51,679 nt of DNA from Halomarina oriensis. GTDB lineage: Archaea > Halobacteriota > Halobacteria > Halobacteriales > Haloarculaceae. Position 1 is the stretch's first letter, and every line of letters starts with the position of its first letter. Positions 42,289 to 50,770 of the stretch are shown here, one piece after another. The stretch spans positions 1 to 51,679 of the forward strand of contig NZ_WSZK01000016.1 of the NCBI RefSeq assembly GCF_009791395.1. The letters are read 5' to 3'. The position numbers and the translations under genes are program-made. The notes under the pieces were generated by a model, which saw only the letters and a list, made by a program, of their open reading frames with translations, ran no database searches and was not told where the DNA came from.

Positions 42289-42780
42289 TCAGAAGAGGAC
42301 GTCGGCGGGGACGATCCACAGCGGGCCTTTTCCTTCGGCGTCGAGAATCCGGTCGAGGGCCTCGCGATGGCGAATCCCCTGGCCGTACTCGTCGTACAGA
42401 TAGACCGACGGCCCGCGATACGCGCCGAGCGTTCGGCAGGCATGGCGGACCATGGCGTCACCCATCAGCTCCTCGTCAGAACACTCGGCCAGCGCCTCCT
42501 GGACACGCCCGAGCGTCCGGTGGAACTCCCGTTCGGTCGCTTCCCACCCGCTGTCGAGGAGCCGTTGCCCAGCGGGCGAGTCGATTCGAGCGACCGTCGG
42601 CCGGTCGCCCCACCGGGCTGGTCCGGCCACGCTTGACGAGTCGTCGAAGGTCACGTAGTAGTCGAACACTGGGGCCTCAGAGATGTCACGGCCAGTCAGT
42701 CCGTCGAAGACGCTCTGTGCTCTACTCAGTGCCTGCTCTGCAGTCGGTGCGCTCACGAGCGCGTAGATGAGTTGGTGCAT
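42289..42780 (-). CDS. DUF7995-like accessory protein of haloarchaeal plasmids/viruses
   Basis: 163-aa protein beginning MHQLIYALVSAPTAEQALSR. The segments VFDYYVTFDDS, ARWGD, REFHRTLGRVQEALAECSDE and GAYRGPSVYLYDEYGQGIR form a conserved pattern I recall from haloarchaeal mobile elements (the number is from memory). The function is unknown. The start at 42780 is preferred over 42885 because the upstream part is basic and covers a palindrome (GTCGGCG-CTCAT-CGCCGAC, 42841-42859). The 280 bp between this start and 43060 contain that palindrome and an AT-rich promoter, no further gene. Confidence 0.6.
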   Translation of the reverse strand: MHQLIYALVSAPTAEQALSRAQSVFDGLTGRDISEAPVFDYYVTFDDSSSVAGPARWGDRPTVARIDSPAGQRLLDSGWEATEREFHRTLGRVQEALAECSDEELMGDAMVRHACRTLGAYRGPSVYLYDEYGQGIRHREALDRILDAEGKGPLWIVPADVLF

Positions 42781-43014
42781 CTTGGTTTCCGCCGACGCTC
42801 GACCCACACACAATCGACCATGTCTCTTCGTCCGACTCGCGTCGGCGCTCATCGCCGACGCCGATAGACACCAGCACAGTATCATCGTATCTCATCTCCA
42901 CCCTGCGACCACCCCCCGATTGAAGCGACACACGACCCCGTGATCAGGGCCAAATACCTACTGCCACGAGAGTTGCTACAGAACCTGAGAGTATTTTCCA
43001 TTTAATTACTGTCC

Positions 43015-43025
43015 TATTTATTTAG
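43015..43025 (+). promoter_or_regulatory. TATA-like box of the 44-aa gene
   Basis: TATTTATTTAG in an AT-rich run, about 36-46 bp before ATG 43061; transcription would start near 43045, leaving a short leader. Confidence 0.45.
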
Positions 43026-43060
43026 AAAAATTTACATTCAGACGCGCGAACGTGTCGTGT

Positions 43061-43195
43061 ATGTCCGATGGACACTCGGTCAAATCGTACATCGCACAGC
43101 ATCCAAAACTCATGGGCATGGCCTTCGCCGCCGTGCTTTTCGGTAGTCAGGTCGGCGCGGCCGCCGCTGAAGGCTGCACCCACGTCGGCCCGTAA
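43061..43195 (+). CDS. DUF7503-like 44-aa membrane peptide
   Basis: A short gene: MSDGHSVKSYIAQHPKLMGM, then AFAAVLFGSQVGAAAAEGCT, then HVGP. It has a polar N-terminus ending in AQHPK, a single hydrophobic segment (about residues 18-37) and the tail GP. This pattern matches a family of tiny haloarchaeal proteins I remember as DUF7503, often next to DUF7504 genes, and a DUF7504-like gene is indeed nearby. It is convergent with the CHAT gene (stop codons 17 bp apart). It may be a membrane effector or sensor of the CHAT module. Too short for ordinary gene calls. Confidence 0.65.
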   Translation: MSDGHSVKSYIAQHPKLMGMAFAAVLFGSQVGAAAAEGCTHVGP

Positions 43196-43211
43196 CGCTT
43201 CGGGAACGCGA

Positions 43212-45305
43212 TTACAAGAACGGAACGTCTTCTGCGGCAACCACATCGCTCCAGTAGAGCGTCCCCTCGAACCGGACCGGGACTGAACTCGCCCGCTGCA
43301 GCAGGTGGCGGAGGTCATCAGAGTCAGCCTCAATCGAGGCGATATGCCCGGAGTTCAGATAGAACGTCTCGTTCGACCCCAGATACGGTGTATACGTCGC
43401 CCCCAGCGGTGCCTGGCGGGACGGATAGCCGTGGTAGTGCAGCTGAAAGGTCTCTCCGTCCCGTTCGACGTCGTAGCGGAGGGCCGTTCCGTCGCTGGTC
43501 GCCGTGACGGCCGTATTCCCGTCACCGACAATCACGTACTGGCGGCCGGTCGTCGTCTCCGACCCGATCACGTCAAGGGCACCACCGAGTGAGAACCCCG
43601 CGTTCAACAACCGGGCGATCTGCCGACCGACGGTCGTCGCTGGGGCGTTCGCCACGGTCGACAGTGTGACGACCCCACCGACCGCACCGGCGTCAACGAG
43701 CGCTCGCCCTTGCCCGTACGACCGGCATGCGTTGAGGATGAACGCACGCATCCCTACGTTCGAGAGCGTTCCCGCGTCTAGGAATCCGTCCCCACACTGA
43801 AGGCCGTCCTCGGTGACGTGGCCGATGTAGTGGAGGAGGTCGTGCTCTGACCGAAGGAGGTCACGAGTCTCCGAAACCGTCTGCTCTTCGTGGATTGTGA
43901 CGTCCATCTCGATGAACTCACGAAGCCCGTAAATGTCACTCACCGACCGCTCAGAGCGCATCTCCGGGGCGTTTGCGATGACCTGCACAGAGACCGGGCC
44001 ATCACCGACCGGGTCGAGGCGGCGTTCACACGCTGCCGCCGTGGGCTTCGACGCCCCGATAGGGACACCCTCACCGATCCACGCGTGCTCAATGCTCTCG
44101 ACAGGCGGTGGACTGACGATGTGGGGCTGTGCCGCCTCGCTCGATTGAAACTCCTGGACGGTTGTCGACGGTTCGGCGCGGGTGAACTCACTGAGAGCAC
44201 TGACGGCATCCCTATCGATCGTCGTCGACGACGGCGACGACCGAGGAACGCGGATGTGTGCGAGGTCGTAGGCGGCGAACGGGAGGAACGCAGCGTGTCG
44301 TGCCTTCGGTTGGACATCTGCCGTGAGCTTCCATCCCGGTCGAACGTCGGCGATGTCGTCCCATGGAACGGAGAGGTACGTGTTGACCTGCGTGGCGAGG
44401 TCGGCGTCGTAGAGCCTCGAAAAGTCGAAACCGACCCGACGTTCGATGACCGAACGTTCATACAGATCGAGCGGGTAGAGCCCTTCAGTTCGCGTTACGC
44501 AGTCGAGGGTGAACAACTGTTCGAGCGTCCGGCGGACGGTCTCCTCGTAGTCATCTGTTTTCGTAAGCGAGTGTTCGACACCATCGGCAACGAGCAGAGG
44601 TGTGTCACCAGGTACGACTGTGGCGTTGAGGTAGTACGCCAGCGATACAATTGGATAGATGTGGTCGAGCGTCGGAGGAACCTCGATGTGGACAGGCGTG
44701 TCTGTCCGCTCTAAGCCACTGGGAGCTTCGAACGAATCTCCATCAACTGTGATGAGCGGCGGGCATCCACGAAGTGACGGCCACGACCGTTCCGGAGAGT
44801 TCGTCTTGAGCGCCGATCCCAGACACGAGATCGCCCGCATGATATCGCGTGGCTGTTCGGTCGTCTGAATCGTTGCTTCGGGATGGCGTTGGAACGACCG
44901 GACACCGAGGGCCGCCGAATCGCTATCGAACTGGATGACACGCTCGCCACCGTCGACGAACGTTTCGATGGAGCCGTCGACACGAAGATAGCAGATAATC
45001 CCGAGTGAAAGGATCTGAACCAAGTATTCGCCATCTACGACCTGCGCGGACGCTTCGTTGACTGCCTCTGCAACCGACGCCCCCGTAGTAGTCATGATGA
45101 AAACGCCAGCACTTTTCGGCGCGCGAAGCTCGTCAACAGTGATGCGAGCGGCCGTATCCACTGGAAATCGGAATCCCTCAGTCGAAACGGAGGCTGGCGG
45201 AGACTCGAGAGTGGTGTCGAACGTAATTCTGAGTCCTTCGATCGGGTCGGTCACCAGAAGGTGGCCGTCGTCAGTCTGACCGATCGAGGGACTCGTTTCC
45301 GTCAT
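43212..45305 (-). CDS. CHAT-domain caspase-like protease
   Basis: Predicted 697-aa protein. The C-terminal CHAT domain (clan CD cysteine peptidase) has the catalytic dyad H496 in LLHYIGHVTEDG and C527 in ILNACRSYGQG, followed by GAVGGVVTLSTV. The N-terminal 420 residues are a beta-rich region of unknown fold (GLRITFDTT, FRFPVDTAAR, LTKTDDYEETVRRTLEQL) probably sensing a ligand or partner. After the protease come about 140 residues of beta strands. ATG 45305 is used. It is 31 bp downstream of the DUF7504-like gene on the same strand, so they form an operon. CHAT proteases in bacteria act in defence (for example Craspase-like and gasdermin-cleaving systems); whether this one does is unknown. 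Confidence 0.85.
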   Translation of the reverse strand: MTETSPSIGQTDDGHLLVTDPIEGLRITFDTTLESPPASVSTEGFRFPVDTAARITVDELRAPKSAGVFIMTTTGASVAEAVNEASAQVVDGEYLVQILSLGIICYLRVDGSIETFVDGGERVIQFDSDSAALGVRSFQRHPEATIQTTEQPRDIMRAISCLGSALKTNSPERSWPSLRGCPPLITVDGDSFEAPSGLERTDTPVHIEVPPTLDHIYPIVSLAYYLNATVVPGDTPLLVADGVEHSLTKTDDYEETVRRTLEQLFTLDCVTRTEGLYPLDLYERSVIERRVGFDFSRLYDADLATQVNTYLSVPWDDIADVRPGWKLTADVQPKARHAAFLPFAAYDLAHIRVPRSSPSSTTIDRDAVSALSEFTRAEPSTTVQEFQSSEAAQPHIVSPPPVESIEHAWIGEGVPIGASKPTAAACERRLDPVGDGPVSVQVIANAPEMRSERSVSDIYGLREFIEMDVTIHEEQTVSETRDLLRSEHDLLHYIGHVTEDGLQCGDGFLDAGTLSNVGMRAFILNACRSYGQGRALVDAGAVGGVVTLSTVANAPATTVGRQIARLLNAGFSLGGALDVIGSETTTGRQYVIVGDGNTAVTATSDGTALRYDVERDGETFQLHYHGYPSRQAPLGATYTPYLGSNETFYLNSGHIASIEADSDDLRHLLQRASSVPVRFEGTLYWSDVVAAEDVPFL

Positions 45306-45336
45306 CGATGTCTACTATCCGTTGGTGAGGCCATCG

Positions 45337-46038
45337 TCATTCCTCCATCGGCAGCCACCCGGTTCGTTCGCCGTAATTGAGCAACGTCCAGCGGTGTTCC
45401 GGACCACTGTCGTCGGTGTGCCTGAGTTCGATATGGATGTCGACGACACGAAGGAGCGCGTCGGTCGCCTCGCTATTAGCCGACAGACCGAGATGGAAAT
45501 GAGCCATGCCCCGAGAGCGGACCGTCTCGTCACCGATGACGCGAACGAACCGCCGAGTGGATGCAATGCCGTCGTCGTCGAGGAGCGGCCGGAGCGTCGC
45601 AACCCCGACCCGGAGTTCCGCAGGGTCGGGCGAGCGCCCGGCACGGTGTTGGGCGATGGCGTCGACGAGATGGCGTCTGAACGGTCGGGTTCGGGTGGCT
45701 GGTGAGGAAGCCTGTGTCGAGACGCTAGCGCCACTGCTGCGCGTCTCAGTCTGTCGAATCAGGTCGAGACCGGAGCTGCCGGGCGAACAGCCCTCCGGAA
45801 GGTGTTCGACAACCGCATCGTGACCGAGGTCCGTCACCCCAAAGACCCGATGGCGGTCCGGGGCTCGGCCGAACAACGACCGGGATTCGTGTGCTCGAAC
45901 AGCAGTCTCGACGTCACCCGTTACGAGGAGTCGACAGCCGGATTGCTTCAGCTCGGCCAGGACCTCCCGGAACCGATGCGGATCGTCTCCAATGCGACGA
46001 TCAGCGCCCGACCGTGCTGTCATTAGATAATCACTCAT
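45337..46038 (-). CDS. DUF7504-like protein (degenerate KaiC/RecA-like), CHAT operon
   Basis: 233-aa protein from ATG 46038, starting MSDYLMTARSGADRRIGDDP. CRLLVTGDVETAVRAHESRS looks like a RecA/KaiC-like first strand without a Walker A lysine. HRVFGVTDL and RVGVATLRPLLDDDG continue that fold, followed by RGMAHFHLGL and HRWTLLNYGERTGW at the end. This matches haloarchaeal DUF7504 as I remember it. The absent P-loop suggests a regulatory, not ATPase, role. The upstream frame to 46386 is not conserved-looking and crosses a 41-bp dyad. It is followed by the CHAT gene after 31 bp. Confidence 0.7.
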   Translation of the reverse strand: MSDYLMTARSGADRRIGDDPHRFREVLAELKQSGCRLLVTGDVETAVRAHESRSLFGRAPDRHRVFGVTDLGHDAVVEHLPEGCSPGSSGLDLIRQTETRSSGASVSTQASSPATRTRPFRRHLVDAIAQHRAGRSPDPAELRVGVATLRPLLDDDGIASTRRFVRVIGDETVRSRGMAHFHLGLSANSEATDALLRVVDIHIELRHTDDSGPEHRWTLLNYGERTGWLPMEE

Positions 46039-46290
46039 GACAAACGACGATAAATCACTCGGTTTTATTTCTCGATAGTAGACAGGTTCGTCGGTTGAGG
46101 ACTCCGGGGCGGCGGCTATCTGAACACAAGTAGGGCGGGGTGGGCTGTTGATGATGGGACGGTGGCACGTGAGTGCCCGTGTTTCAGTGGCTACTGTCGC
46201 GATATCGGTGGATAAGCGAGAATCACGAGTATTCGGGAATTCAGGGTCACGGACATGCATACTAGCAGCAACGAGCATCCAGAACGACGC

Positions 46291-46331
46291 GTTACCCCAC
46301 GTTTTCACCGAGTACTGACTCGTGGGGTAAC
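46291..46331. promoter_or_regulatory. Long inverted repeat upstream of the CHAT operon
   Basis: GTTACCCCACG (46291-46301) and CGTGGGGTAAC (46321-46331) form a perfect 11-bp stem around a 19-nt centre, in which CGAGT-ACTG-ACTCG forms a smaller dyad. It lies in the 417-bp gap between the small winged-helix gene and the DUF7504-like gene, about 255 bp from the latter's start. It may be a terminator for the winged-helix transcript or a protein-binding site. Nothing else I can support is in this gap. Confidence 0.55.
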
Positions 46332-46455
46332 CAAGCGATACTGTGAGTTCCGGTCGACAACAGTCATAGCAGAGACGAGCTATCAAGCGTCGACAACACG
46401 TGTAGTGTGTATCGGGTGTCAGCGGCCCCGATGGTCCCCCGCTTCTCGCCGTGGT

Positions 46456-46674
46456 TCAGGTTGGTGTCACGTACAGTTCGTCATTGACAGCGTAGAGATA
46501 GCCCTTCGACAGTAGCTCGTCGAGGAGGGTGTCAGCGTCAGCCGGGTCGATTCCGTCGTCGGTGAGCACCGTCGTGGCCTCCTCACGAGAGAGCCCCTCA
46601 TTTCGCTCGACGGGCTCTCGGAGGGTGTCGAGGGCATCGGTCGCAGAAGAACTCAACTGTGTCCGGTCGGGCAT
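46456..46674 (-). CDS. Small winged-helix-like protein
   Basis: 72-aa protein (MPDRTQLSSSATDALDTLRE) with a short HTH/wing pattern: EGLSREEATTVLTDDGIDPA, then DADTLLDELLSKGYLYAVND, then ELYVTPT. The LLSKGYLY-x-x-x-x-x-LYVTP strand pair is the typical wing of archaeal winged-helix proteins. ATG 46680 is an alternative start. It lies 98 bp downstream of the TFB gene on the same strand and upstream of the CHAT operon, so it may regulate one of them. Confidence 0.65.
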   Translation of the reverse strand: MPDRTQLSSSATDALDTLREPVERNEGLSREEATTVLTDDGIDPADADTLLDELLSKGYLYAVNDELYVTPT

Positions 46675-46772
46675 GATCATACCGCGTTACACCCAGTAGC
46701 GGGTCTCCGACCATTAACCCACGGCAGACACGCGACTGACCACACCGGCCGACGAAATCACAAGACTAGCAC

Positions 46773-47714
46773 TCAGACGATGTCGACCTCGATGTGTTCG
46801 CGCAACTCCGTCCAGCGCGCTCTGACCGTGGCCGTCGACACGTCCGCCGCTGCCGCTAACTCGGCCTGCGTTACGCCCTCGACACGCGCCTCGGCGACCA
46901 GATACAGCGCCGCGGCGGCCACCCCAGCGGGATGCTTCCCGTTGGTCAATCCCCGTTCTTGGGCTCGTTCGGTGACGTGCGCCGCCTGTCGGCGCGTCCC
47001 ATCTGAGAGTCCGACCGTCGACGCGAGTCCGGGGATGTACGCACTCGGTGGCACGGGCACCGAGGGCAAGGAGAGCTCGCGATTCAGCACCGAGTAGGCG
47101 TTCTCGACTCGCTCCTGAGACACGCGAGCGAGTGTTGCGACGTCACCACAGGTTCGGGGCAACCCGTTCGTCCGACAGATGGCGTAGACCGCGCCGGTGG
47201 CCATCGCTTCGACCGACCGCCCCGGAAGGAGGTTCTCGTTCTGGGCTCGCCGGAACAGCGCGCACGCTTGCTCGACGATGGCGTCTGTGAGCCCCATCCC
47301 GCCCGCGATTCGTCGTACCTCACCCAGGCCATGTGCCAAATTTCGCTCGGCCGTCGACTGCCACATCGCCCGGGAGTGCTCCCGACGAAGCCGCGAGAGC
47401 TGCCGGCGTTTCCGCCCCGAGAGCGCGTTCCCGCGCCCGTCGCGCTTCCGTCCAATCTCCGTCGACAACCCCCGGTCGTGCCGTCGCTCGGTGAGTGGGG
47501 CACCCGTTCGTTCACGCTCCGCAGAATCGAACGGCCGCCACTCCGGCCCCCGGTCGATGTGCTGCTCGTCGAGGATGAGGCCACAGTCTTCGCACACCGT
47601 CTCTTGCGTGGTCGTCCGCACCACGCCATCACACTCCGGACACCGCTTCGTCTGGTGAGTAGTCGCCTCTCGATGCTCGTCGAAGCCCGTCTCGTAGATC
47701 TCTCGAATCGACAT
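46773..47714 (-). CDS. tfb: Transcription initiation factor TFB (TFIIB paralogue)
   Basis: Predicted 313-aa TFB. The N-terminal zinc ribbon has C25, C28, C41 and C44 (CPECDG, CEDCGLILDE). The B-reader segment EWRPFDSAERERTGAPLT follows, then two cyclin-like repeats from about residue 110 (ERNLAHGLGEVRRIAGGMGL) and 210 (PSAYIPGLASTVGLSDGTR). The last part, VTQAELAAAADVSTATVRARW, is the normal BRE-recognition helix-turn-helix. ATG 47714 is the first with family sequence. Haloarchaea carry many TFBs; one sitting in an accessory region may direct expression of that region. The 28-bp element at 47749-47776 lies 35-62 bp upstream. Confidence 0.92.
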   Translation of the reverse strand: MSIREIYETGFDEHREATTHQTKRCPECDGVVRTTTQETVCEDCGLILDEQHIDRGPEWRPFDSAERERTGAPLTERRHDRGLSTEIGRKRDGRGNALSGRKRRQLSRLRREHSRAMWQSTAERNLAHGLGEVRRIAGGMGLTDAIVEQACALFRRAQNENLLPGRSVEAMATGAVYAICRTNGLPRTCGDVATLARVSQERVENAYSVLNRELSLPSVPVPPSAYIPGLASTVGLSDGTRRQAAHVTERAQERGLTNGKHPAGVAAAALYLVAEARVEGVTQAELAAAADVSTATVRARWTELREHIEVDIV

Positions 47715-47748
47715 AGTTGACCTCGCGAGGCACTGTTCAGAACGCCCC

Positions 47749-47776
47749 GCACCCTTCAGGGGGCGATACACCCCAC
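47749..47776 (-). promoter_or_regulatory. 28-bp shared upstream element, copy 2
   Basis: Matches copy 1 (41920-41947) at 24 of 28 positions and sits at about the same distance from a start codon (TFB, 47714). The conserved core on the plus strand is TCAGGGGG followed by GATACAC. Confidence 0.55.
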
Positions 47777-47853
47777 TGGCGGGCGCGGTGAGCGGTGCAG
47801 TTCGAGCTGGTGACTAAATCAACTGAAAATCGCCACTGACGAGGCTGAACGTC

Positions 47854-47893
47854 GTTTGCCGGTTTTGTTAGACGCAGAGCGTGGGTCTATCAC
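47854..47893 (+). repeat. 40-bp direct repeat, left copy
   Basis: Starts GTTTGCCGGTTTTGTTAGAC and ends GCAGAGCGTGGGTCTATCAC. It matches 51638-51677 at 35 of 40 positions, in the same orientation, 3.78 kb apart. Its internal GTTAGA and TCTATC nearly pair (one mismatch); the right copy pairs perfectly. The two copies bracket the redox cassette. Confidence 0.65.
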
Positions 47894-48019
47894 TGAGGGT
47901 TTGGTCACTCAAGGAATGCCCAGAGCATTCTCTTGTGCCTATCCACCGGCTGTCCCCAAAGAATCATCTCTACCAAAATATCCTGGGTGTTAACTACCAA
48001 CGAAGCATAGCCATCCCCC

Positions 48020-48697
48020 ATGACGATTACTACTGAGTTTCGCCTCAGTTCTCCGTCTCTCCCGCTCGTGAGCCTCACTGAGGCACTTCCGCCTGACAAC
48101 GTCGAGTGCGTTCATGGGCTCTGTTTCGAACAGGACGCCCGAATGTTCATCGTCAAAATCGATTCTGGGCTCGAGATAGCAGAAGCAGACCTGGAGGCTC
48201 TGGACGAGGTTTCAGCGGCGACAACGATCGGCTACGCGGGTGAGCAAACAGTCCACAACCTCACCGTCGAACTCGACGACTCGATCTCGCAGGTGTTCAA
48301 CACGGGCAGTTCTGTCGCAGCAAAACTCGAACCGACCATCGTCACACCGGACGGGTGGTACGAGAAGAAGGTGTACAAAGACCGTGATTCGTTCGCCGAA
48401 TCTCGGACCCGCTGTGAGAACCACGGTATCTCGCTGGACCTCATCTCCATGACCACCACGTCCTCCGCATCGGACGACGCGTTCCCATTTGGATTGACCG
48501 AACGGCAGTACGAGGCGTTGACGCTCGCGCTCTCTCGTGGCTACTACGAGAGCCCACGTCAGACCTCAACTGAGGACCTCGCTGCGGAGCTCGGTATCTC
48601 ACAGCCCTCGCTATCGAGACTCCTCAGGCGGGGTGAGCGCCAGCTTCTCTCGTCCGCTCTCCAGTCACAGGAGCACTTAAACACGGTTTCCAGTTAG
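48020..48697 (+). CDS. Bat-type HTH transcription regulator
   Basis: Predicted 225-aa regulator of the haloarchaeal Bat family. The C-terminal HTH_10 domain is clear: FGLTERQYEALTLALSRGYY, then ESPRQTSTEDLAAELGISQP, then SLSRLLRRGERQLL. The N-terminal 150 residues form the usual uncharacterised sensor half, with two Cys (C30, C35) that could respond to redox state. It is 52 bp upstream of the first aldo/keto reductase gene on the same strand. The 29-bp element shared by both reductase promoters overlaps its last codons, so it probably controls them and possibly itself. Confidence 0.88.
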   Translation: MTITTEFRLSSPSLPLVSLTEALPPDNVECVHGLCFEQDARMFIVKIDSGLEIAEADLEALDEVSAATTIGYAGEQTVHNLTVELDDSISQVFNTGSSVAAKLEPTIVTPDGWYEKKVYKDRDSFAESRTRCENHGISLDLISMTTTSSASDDAFPFGLTERQYEALTLALSRGYYESPRQTSTEDLAAELGISQPSLSRLLRRGERQLLSSALQSQEHLNTVSS

Positions 48698-48703
48698 CGC
48701 CGT
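48675..48703 (+). promoter_or_regulatory. 29-bp promoter element, copy 1 (first aldo/keto reductase)
   Basis: ACTTAAACACGG plus 17 further bases match copy 2 at 25 of 29 positions. The TTAAA part can serve as a TATA box. It overlaps the end of the Bat-type regulator gene (stop at 48697). Confidence 0.65.
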
Positions 48704-48749
48704 CACTATCTGCCCGTAGTCCCTCGTCTCTGGTAGACAGCGAACTCCC

Positions 48750-49601
48750 ATGAAATCAGTCGAACTCAACAACGGCGTCGAGATGCCCATCCTCGGCTTT
48801 GGAACGTACCAAATCGAGGACCACGAAGCGTGTGAGCGAAGCGTCACTGAAGCACTCCGCACAGGGTATCGTCTCATCGATACTGCGGCGGCGTACGGGA
48901 ACGAGGAGGCAGTCGGGAGGGCGATCGAAACGAGCGACGTGCCGAGAGACGAGGTGTTCGTCACGTCGAAACTCTGGGTACAGGACGCTGGCTACGAGAG
49001 CACCAAAGACGCGTTCGAACGGTCGCTAGACCGATTGGGCCTGGACTACCTGGACCTATATCTGATTCATCAGCCCTACGGCGACGTCCACTGCTCGTGG
49101 CAGGCGATGGAGGACCTCTACGAGGAGGGCAAGATCAGAGCGATCGGGGTCAGCAACTTCCATCCCGACCGCGTGATGGACCTGATGGTCCACAACGACG
49201 TCGTCCCCGCCGTCAATCAGATCGAGACCCACCCCTTCTACCAGCGAACCGACGACGCGGCGTTCCTCGAAGACCACGGCATTCGACACGAGTCGTGGGG
49301 GCCGTTCGCCGAAGGACAGAACGACATCTTCGAACACGACGTGTTGACCACGATTGGAGACCGATACGGCAAATCCGCCGCGCAGGTGGTGCTTCGATGG
49401 CTCGTTCAGCGCGAGATCGTCGCCATCCCGAAGTCGGTCCACGACGAGCGAATCACCGAGAACTTCGACGTATTCGACTTCGAACTCACCGCCGAGGAGA
49501 TGGAGACGATTGCGGGACTGAACGAAGGCGAAAGTCTGTTCTTCGACCACCGAGACCCCGACATGGTAAAACGACTGGGAGAAGCCGAGCGCGAGACGTA
49601 A
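48750..49601 (+). CDS. Aldo/keto reductase (2,5-diketo-D-gluconate reductase-like)
   Basis: Predicted 283-aa NADPH-dependent AKR. The catalytic tetrad is D44, Y49, K74 and H107 ([24 protein letters not shown]). The C-terminal half carries the phosphate-binding [13 protein letters not shown]. It reduces aldehydes or ketones, with the prokaryotic diketogluconate reductase group as nearest. It follows the Bat-type regulator and precedes a second AKR and a flavodoxin, suggesting a stress-responsive redox cassette. Confidence 0.92.
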   Translation: MKSVELNNGVEMPILGFGTYQIEDHEACERSVTEALRTGYRLIDTAAAYGNEEAVGRAIETSDVPRDEVFVTSKLWVQDAGYESTKDAFERSLDRLGLDYLDLYLIHQPYGDVHCSWQAMEDLYEEGKIRAIGVSNFHPDRVMDLMVHNDVVPAVNQIETHPFYQRTDDAAFLEDHGIRHESWGPFAEGQNDIFEHDVLTTIGDRYGKSAAQVVLRWLVQREIVAIPKSVHDERITENFDVFDFELTAEEMETIAGLNEGESLFFDHRDPDMVKRLGEAERET

Positions 49602-49671
49602 TCCTCGAGTTCTGAAGCTACCCTCCGGGCCAGAATCCTACGTGGTTATGGTACGCACCAGCTCCGACCCT

Positions 49672-49700
49672 ACTTAAACACGGTATCCCGTTAGCATCGT
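49672..49700 (+). promoter_or_regulatory. 29-bp promoter element, copy 2 (second aldo/keto reductase)
   Basis: Same element as at 48675-48703, 40 bp before the second reductase start (copy 1 is 47 bp before the first). The conserved part is ACTTAAACACGG, then TCC, then GTTAGC and CGT. Confidence 0.65.
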
Positions 49701-49739
49701 ACCCAAGCGGTTCACACCCTTGTTCAGACTAGAGCGACG

Positions 49740-50753
49740 ATGGAATACACGACACTCGGTTCGACCGGCATGGAGGTCAGCCGTCTCTGTCTCGGCGGGA
49801 TGAGCTTCGGTGTGAGCGACCTCCACGACTGGACACTCAACGAGGCGGGGTCGCGCGAGATTATCGAACGCGCGATCGACCTCGGCATCACCTTCTTCGA
49901 CACGGCGAATGCGTACTCGAACGGTGAGTCCGAGGAGATCATTGGTGACGTTCTCGGAGAGTACGAGCGCGACGAGCAGGTCGTTGCGACGAAATGCTAC
50001 TTCCCTACGAACCTCTTCTCCGGCGAGGACGAACCCCATCCGAACGCGTCCGGGCTCTCACGGAAGACCATCGAGCAAGAACTGGAGAGTTCGCTGGACC
50101 GACTGGAGATGGACACTATCGACCTCTATCAGATCCACCGGTGGGACTACGACACACCCATCGAACAGACGCTCCGCGCACTCGACGACGTAGTCCGCCG
50201 CGGAAACGTGCGATACATCGGCGCATCTTCGATGTGGACCCACCAGTTCGCCGAGGCGCTCTACACCAGCGAACACCGTGGCCTCGAACGGTTCGTTACG
50301 ATGCAAGACCACTACAACCTCGTCTACCGCGAAAGTGAACGCGAAATGTTCCCTTTCTGTGAGAAGGAGGATATCGGCGTCATCCCGTGGAGCCCGCTCG
50401 CCCAAGGGTATCTCACTCGCCCATACAACGAGCTGACGGCGACGACTCGCGGTGAGGAGCTGACCGACACGCACGAGGAGTATCGGATGGGTGGTGGCCC
50501 AGCCGTCAACGGGCGGGTCGAGGACCTCGCAGCGGAGAAGGGCGTGACGATGGCACAACTCTCACTGGCGTGGCTGCTCCACCAGGACGTCGTTGATGCA
50601 CCGATCATCGGCACCACGAGTGTCGAACACCTCGATCAAGCCGTCGAAGCACTCGATATCGACTTATCTGATTCAGACCTTGAATATTTGGAAGAGCCAT
50701 ACGAGCCCCTGCCGATTGCCGGGACTCCGGTTCCTGGGTCGGAAGCCAATTAG
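49740..50753 (+). CDS. Aldo/keto reductase (general stress/YajO-like type)
   Basis: Predicted 337-aa AKR of the larger, prokaryotic type. The tetrad is D54, Y59, K85 and H133 (TFFDTANAYSNGESEEIIG, VVATKCYFP, YQIHRWD). MEYTTLGSTGMEVSRLCLGG is the family start. It has its own copy of the 29-bp promoter element, so it is co-regulated with the first AKR rather than strictly in one operon. The flavodoxin gene follows 17 bp downstream. Confidence 0.92.
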   Translation: MEYTTLGSTGMEVSRLCLGGMSFGVSDLHDWTLNEAGSREIIERAIDLGITFFDTANAYSNGESEEIIGDVLGEYERDEQVVATKCYFPTNLFSGEDEPHPNASGLSRKTIEQELESSLDRLEMDTIDLYQIHRWDYDTPIEQTLRALDDVVRRGNVRYIGASSMWTHQFAEALYTSEHRGLERFVTMQDHYNLVYRESEREMFPFCEKEDIGVIPWSPLAQGYLTRPYNELTATTRGEELTDTHEEYRMGGGPAVNGRVEDLAAEKGVTMAQLSLAWLLHQDVVDAPIIGTTSVEHLDQAVEALDIDLSDSDLEYLEEPYEPLPIAGTPVPGSEAN

Positions 50754-50770
50754 AGTCACCCCGATGCAGG

